DNA of 38,309 nt, from NCBI GenBank assembly GCA_001970955.1, contig MPUH01000721.1:1-38309 (forward strand), written 5' to 3'. The notes below the pieces were generated by a model. It saw only the letters and a list, made by a program, of their open reading frames with translations. It searched no databases and was not told the DNA's origin. This stretch comes from Stentor coeruleus (lineage: Eukaryota; Ciliophora; Heterotrichea; Heterotrichida; Stentoridae). Shown piece by piece: positions 36,687-38,309 of the stretch; position 1 is the stretch's first letter, and each line of letters starts with the position of its first letter. Both the position numbers and the translations under genes were made by a program.

Positions 36687-37967
36687 ATGTCATTTTTAAG
36701 CCGGCTCAAAAGCAAAATTGAAGAGCAAAGAGAAGAGTTGCATGAACTTGGCCAAGGTTCAAGAACTTCAGTTGTCGACTATAGAAAAAACTCCCGCCCA
36801 CAGACTGGAGTCCCTTCAGCCAAAAGAAAAAAACAAAATGCAATCAATACAATTGATTTGGAAAATAGCATACACGAACTTCAAGCTGAACTAGAAAAAG
36901 AGCAATCAAAAAACAATGAATTGAAATCATCAATATTAGCTAGACAAGAAAGATATGTGAAAAGAGAACAGGAATATAGGGCAACAGTATCAGAATATGA
37001 GCGGAAACTTATTGAAGGTGCAGCTACAAAAGAAACCAAACTTAATTTCTCTGCATCCAAAGACTTAGAAAAAATCAATCATTACCACGAGCAGATAATC
37101 GGCAGAATCGGAGTCGTCCAACAAAAAACCATGGTCCTTCTTAAAGAGCAAGAAATGGACATCGTAAAAGAGTTCAACATGAAACTCGGTGAAAAATGCA
37201 AAGAACTCGAAGAGGAAAAGAAAAAAGATTCAGAAAAAGGTGAAATAACCCAAAAAGAATCTAAACTACTAGAAGAACTTGAAGCTAATAAATCACAAAT
37301 AGATGTTATTGATACAAAAAACAAATACTTAACTCAAAGAAACAATGAATTAAAAATCCAATTAAAATCTCATGATAAAGACCAAAATATCCTAGAAGAG
37401 CAAATCTCATCTTTACGTATAACAAATGAAAGACTTAAAAAATCTCTTGAGTTTTGTAGAGCTTCTTATTCAATACCTCAATCAATTCCTAGAGGAAAAA
37501 GTGTTCGTGTAAGATCAGCTATAAGTAGAACATCAGAAAAAGAATCCCCAAATCAATATCAAAGTGTTATAAGCAAGCTTAAAAGGATGATTGAATTAGA
37601 GCAAAAAAATACAAGAGCTGCAAGAACAGCTTATGCTAGGGAATTAGAAGGGAAAAAAGAACTGGAAAATATGTTAAGAATGTGTGTTGATGATGTTAAA
37701 TCTCATATAAATAAGAAAAGAAGTGAGCAAAGAATTCATAATAGTGAAAAGTCTATTGAGGATTTAGAAAAAGTTATTGAGATTTTATTGTCACAGGAAA
37801 GAGTATTAACTTTACTGTATGATAAGACGTTCCCTCCGCGTTCAGTGATGAAGGAACCTTTTTTTAATGGGTGCGATTCACGAGGGTTATTGAATGATGA
37901 AGATGATTATTTTGAAATTGTTGATGATATTGATGGGTCGCCAGAAATTTCTAATACCGATATTTAA
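36687..37967 (+). CDS. Coiled-coil protein, unknown, possibly ciliary
   Basis: 426 residues. A short N-terminal helix (FLSRLKSKIEEQREELHELG), a basic Ser-rich linker, then coiled coil at about 55-110 and 125-260. A basic disordered hinge (SIPRGKSVRVRSAISRTSE) leads into a second helical block at about 290-375 (SVISKLKRMIELEQKNTRAA, YARELEGKKELENMLRMCVD) and an acidic tail (DEDDYFEIVDDIDGSPE). The second block has a more conserved appearance than plain coiled coil, including LTLLYDKTFPPRS, and feels like a known flagellar or ciliary protein, but I cannot name the family with confidence. Intronless. The gene lies about 190 bases upstream of the ribosomal protein gene on the same strand. Confidence 0.6.
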   Translation: MSFLSRLKSKIEEQREELHELGQGSRTSVVDYRKNSRPQTGVPSAKRKKQNAINTIDLENSIHELQAELEKEQSKNNELKSSILARQERYVKREQEYRATVSEYERKLIEGAATKETKLNFSASKDLEKINHYHEQIIGRIGVVQQKTMVLLKEQEMDIVKEFNMKLGEKCKELEEEKKKDSEKGEITQKESKLLEELEANKSQIDVIDTKNKYLTQRNNELKIQLKSHDKDQNILEEQISSLRITNERLKKSLEFCRASYSIPQSIPRGKSVRVRSAISRTSEKESPNQYQSVISKLKRMIELEQKNTRAARTAYARELEGKKELENMLRMCVDDVKSHINKKRSEQRIHNSEKSIEDLEKVIEILLSQERVLTLLYDKTFPPRSVMKEPFFNGCDSRGLLNDEDDYFEIVDDIDGSPEISNTDI

Positions 37968-38155
37968 ATAAATAAGTATAGTCTTTGTCTTAGTCCATAT
38001 ATATAAAAAAAAAAAAACCTAAAACCTTAAATCAACCCAACAAGAATAACTCCACATTATTTATCAATCTTAATTTACAAAAGCTTTAATAATCATAATA
38101 AATCGTAAATCTCTGACTATAATAAAACAAAACTATTAGTGGATGCATATATAAA

Positions 38156-38309
38156 ATGGAAGAACAAGGGCCGATTCTTGCAACAGTACAAAAACTGTTA
38201 GGAAGGACTGGATCTCGTGGAGGTATAACACAAGTTAGAGTCGTTTTACATGGCGACGAAAGCGGTAGAACCCTAGTGAGAAATGTCAAAGGTCCTGTAA
38301 GAGAAGGTT
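38156..38309 (+). CDS. RPS28: Ribosomal protein eS28 (RPS28), 5' part, cut by the window end
   Basis: The first 51 codons are visible. [20 protein letters not shown], then GGITQVRV and [14 protein letters not shown], match eS28 of the small ribosomal subunit (family about 65-70 residues; signature LGRTGS-x-G-x-x-TQVRV...[12 protein letters not shown]). About 15-20 residues are missing beyond the right edge. eS28 sits near the mRNA exit channel of the 40S head. The ATG at 38156 is preceded by a short A-rich leader. No intron is seen in the visible part. Confidence 0.93.
   Translation, partial: MEEQGPILATVQKLLGRTGSRGGITQVRVVLHGDESGRTLVRNVKGPVREG

Noticed and set aside
1..38309. Ciliate genetic code change (TAA/TAG as Gln or TGA as Trp)
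   Set aside because: Long conserved genes are free of all three stops internally and end in each of them. The apparent internal stops in the REJ-like gene vanish with 15-nt introns.

Overview
The window reads as macronuclear DNA of a heterotrich ciliate, most likely Stentor or a close relative. The evidence is very AT-rich, tightly packed genes on both strands; four textbook 15-nt introns (GTA...TAG) in one gene; and use of TAA, TAG and TGA all as stops. TGA ends the kinase and channel genes, TAG ends the F-box, eIF4E and CDC23 genes, and TAA ends the Nup62-like and carboxypeptidase-like genes. Ciliates that reassign TAA/TAG to Gln, or TGA to Trp as in Blepharisma, would not show this. The species name is an inference from these traits.

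Layout. 0.5-6.4 kb, minus strand: a short Nup62/Nsp1-like nucleoporin, a large STAND (NB-ARC) ATPase with TPR repeats, and an F-box/FBA protein. 6.9-12.8 kb, plus strand: a REJ-like multi-pass surface protein of about 1942 residues in five exons. 13.0-16.1 kb, minus strand: a serine-carboxypeptidase-like protein lacking two catalytic residues, and a broken citrate synthase. 16.9-19.2 kb, plus strand: an unknown gene with an irregular junction and a LITAF-domain protein. 19.2-23.6 kb, minus strand: a CEP135/Bld10-like basal-body protein and an unknown protein. 23.8-26.5 kb, plus strand: a small basic protein and a B-box/kinase/LRR protein. 26.8-29.3 kb, minus strand: an eIF4E-family protein and an F-BAR-like protein. 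29.4-32.3 kb, plus strand: a long coiled-coil protein and a basic protein. 32.5-36.3 kb, minus strand: CDC23/APC8, a basic protein that may really be the tail of the next gene, and a cyclic-nucleotide-gated type channel. 36.7-38.3 kb, plus strand: a coiled-coil protein and the start of ribosomal protein eS28, cut by the window end.

The genes do not form one pathway. They mix housekeeping (eIF4E, eS28, CDC23, nucleoporin), cytoskeleton and cilia (CEP135 and coiled coils), membrane and signalling proteins (REJ-like, channel, kinase, LITAF, F-BAR) and a sensor-type STAND protein. Nothing looks like an operon, a mobile element, a CRISPR array or a tRNA.

Two cross-cutting observations matter. First, four single Ns are each flanked by perfect direct duplications of 59-82 bp. 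These are almost certainly scaffold joins that kept both overlapping contig ends, so the true sequence is shorter there. Second, the sense strand repeatedly swings from C-rich (5' flanks and gene starts) to G-rich (gene ends), with several cycles inside long genes. No feature type explains this, and it is the most unusual large-scale signal in the window.
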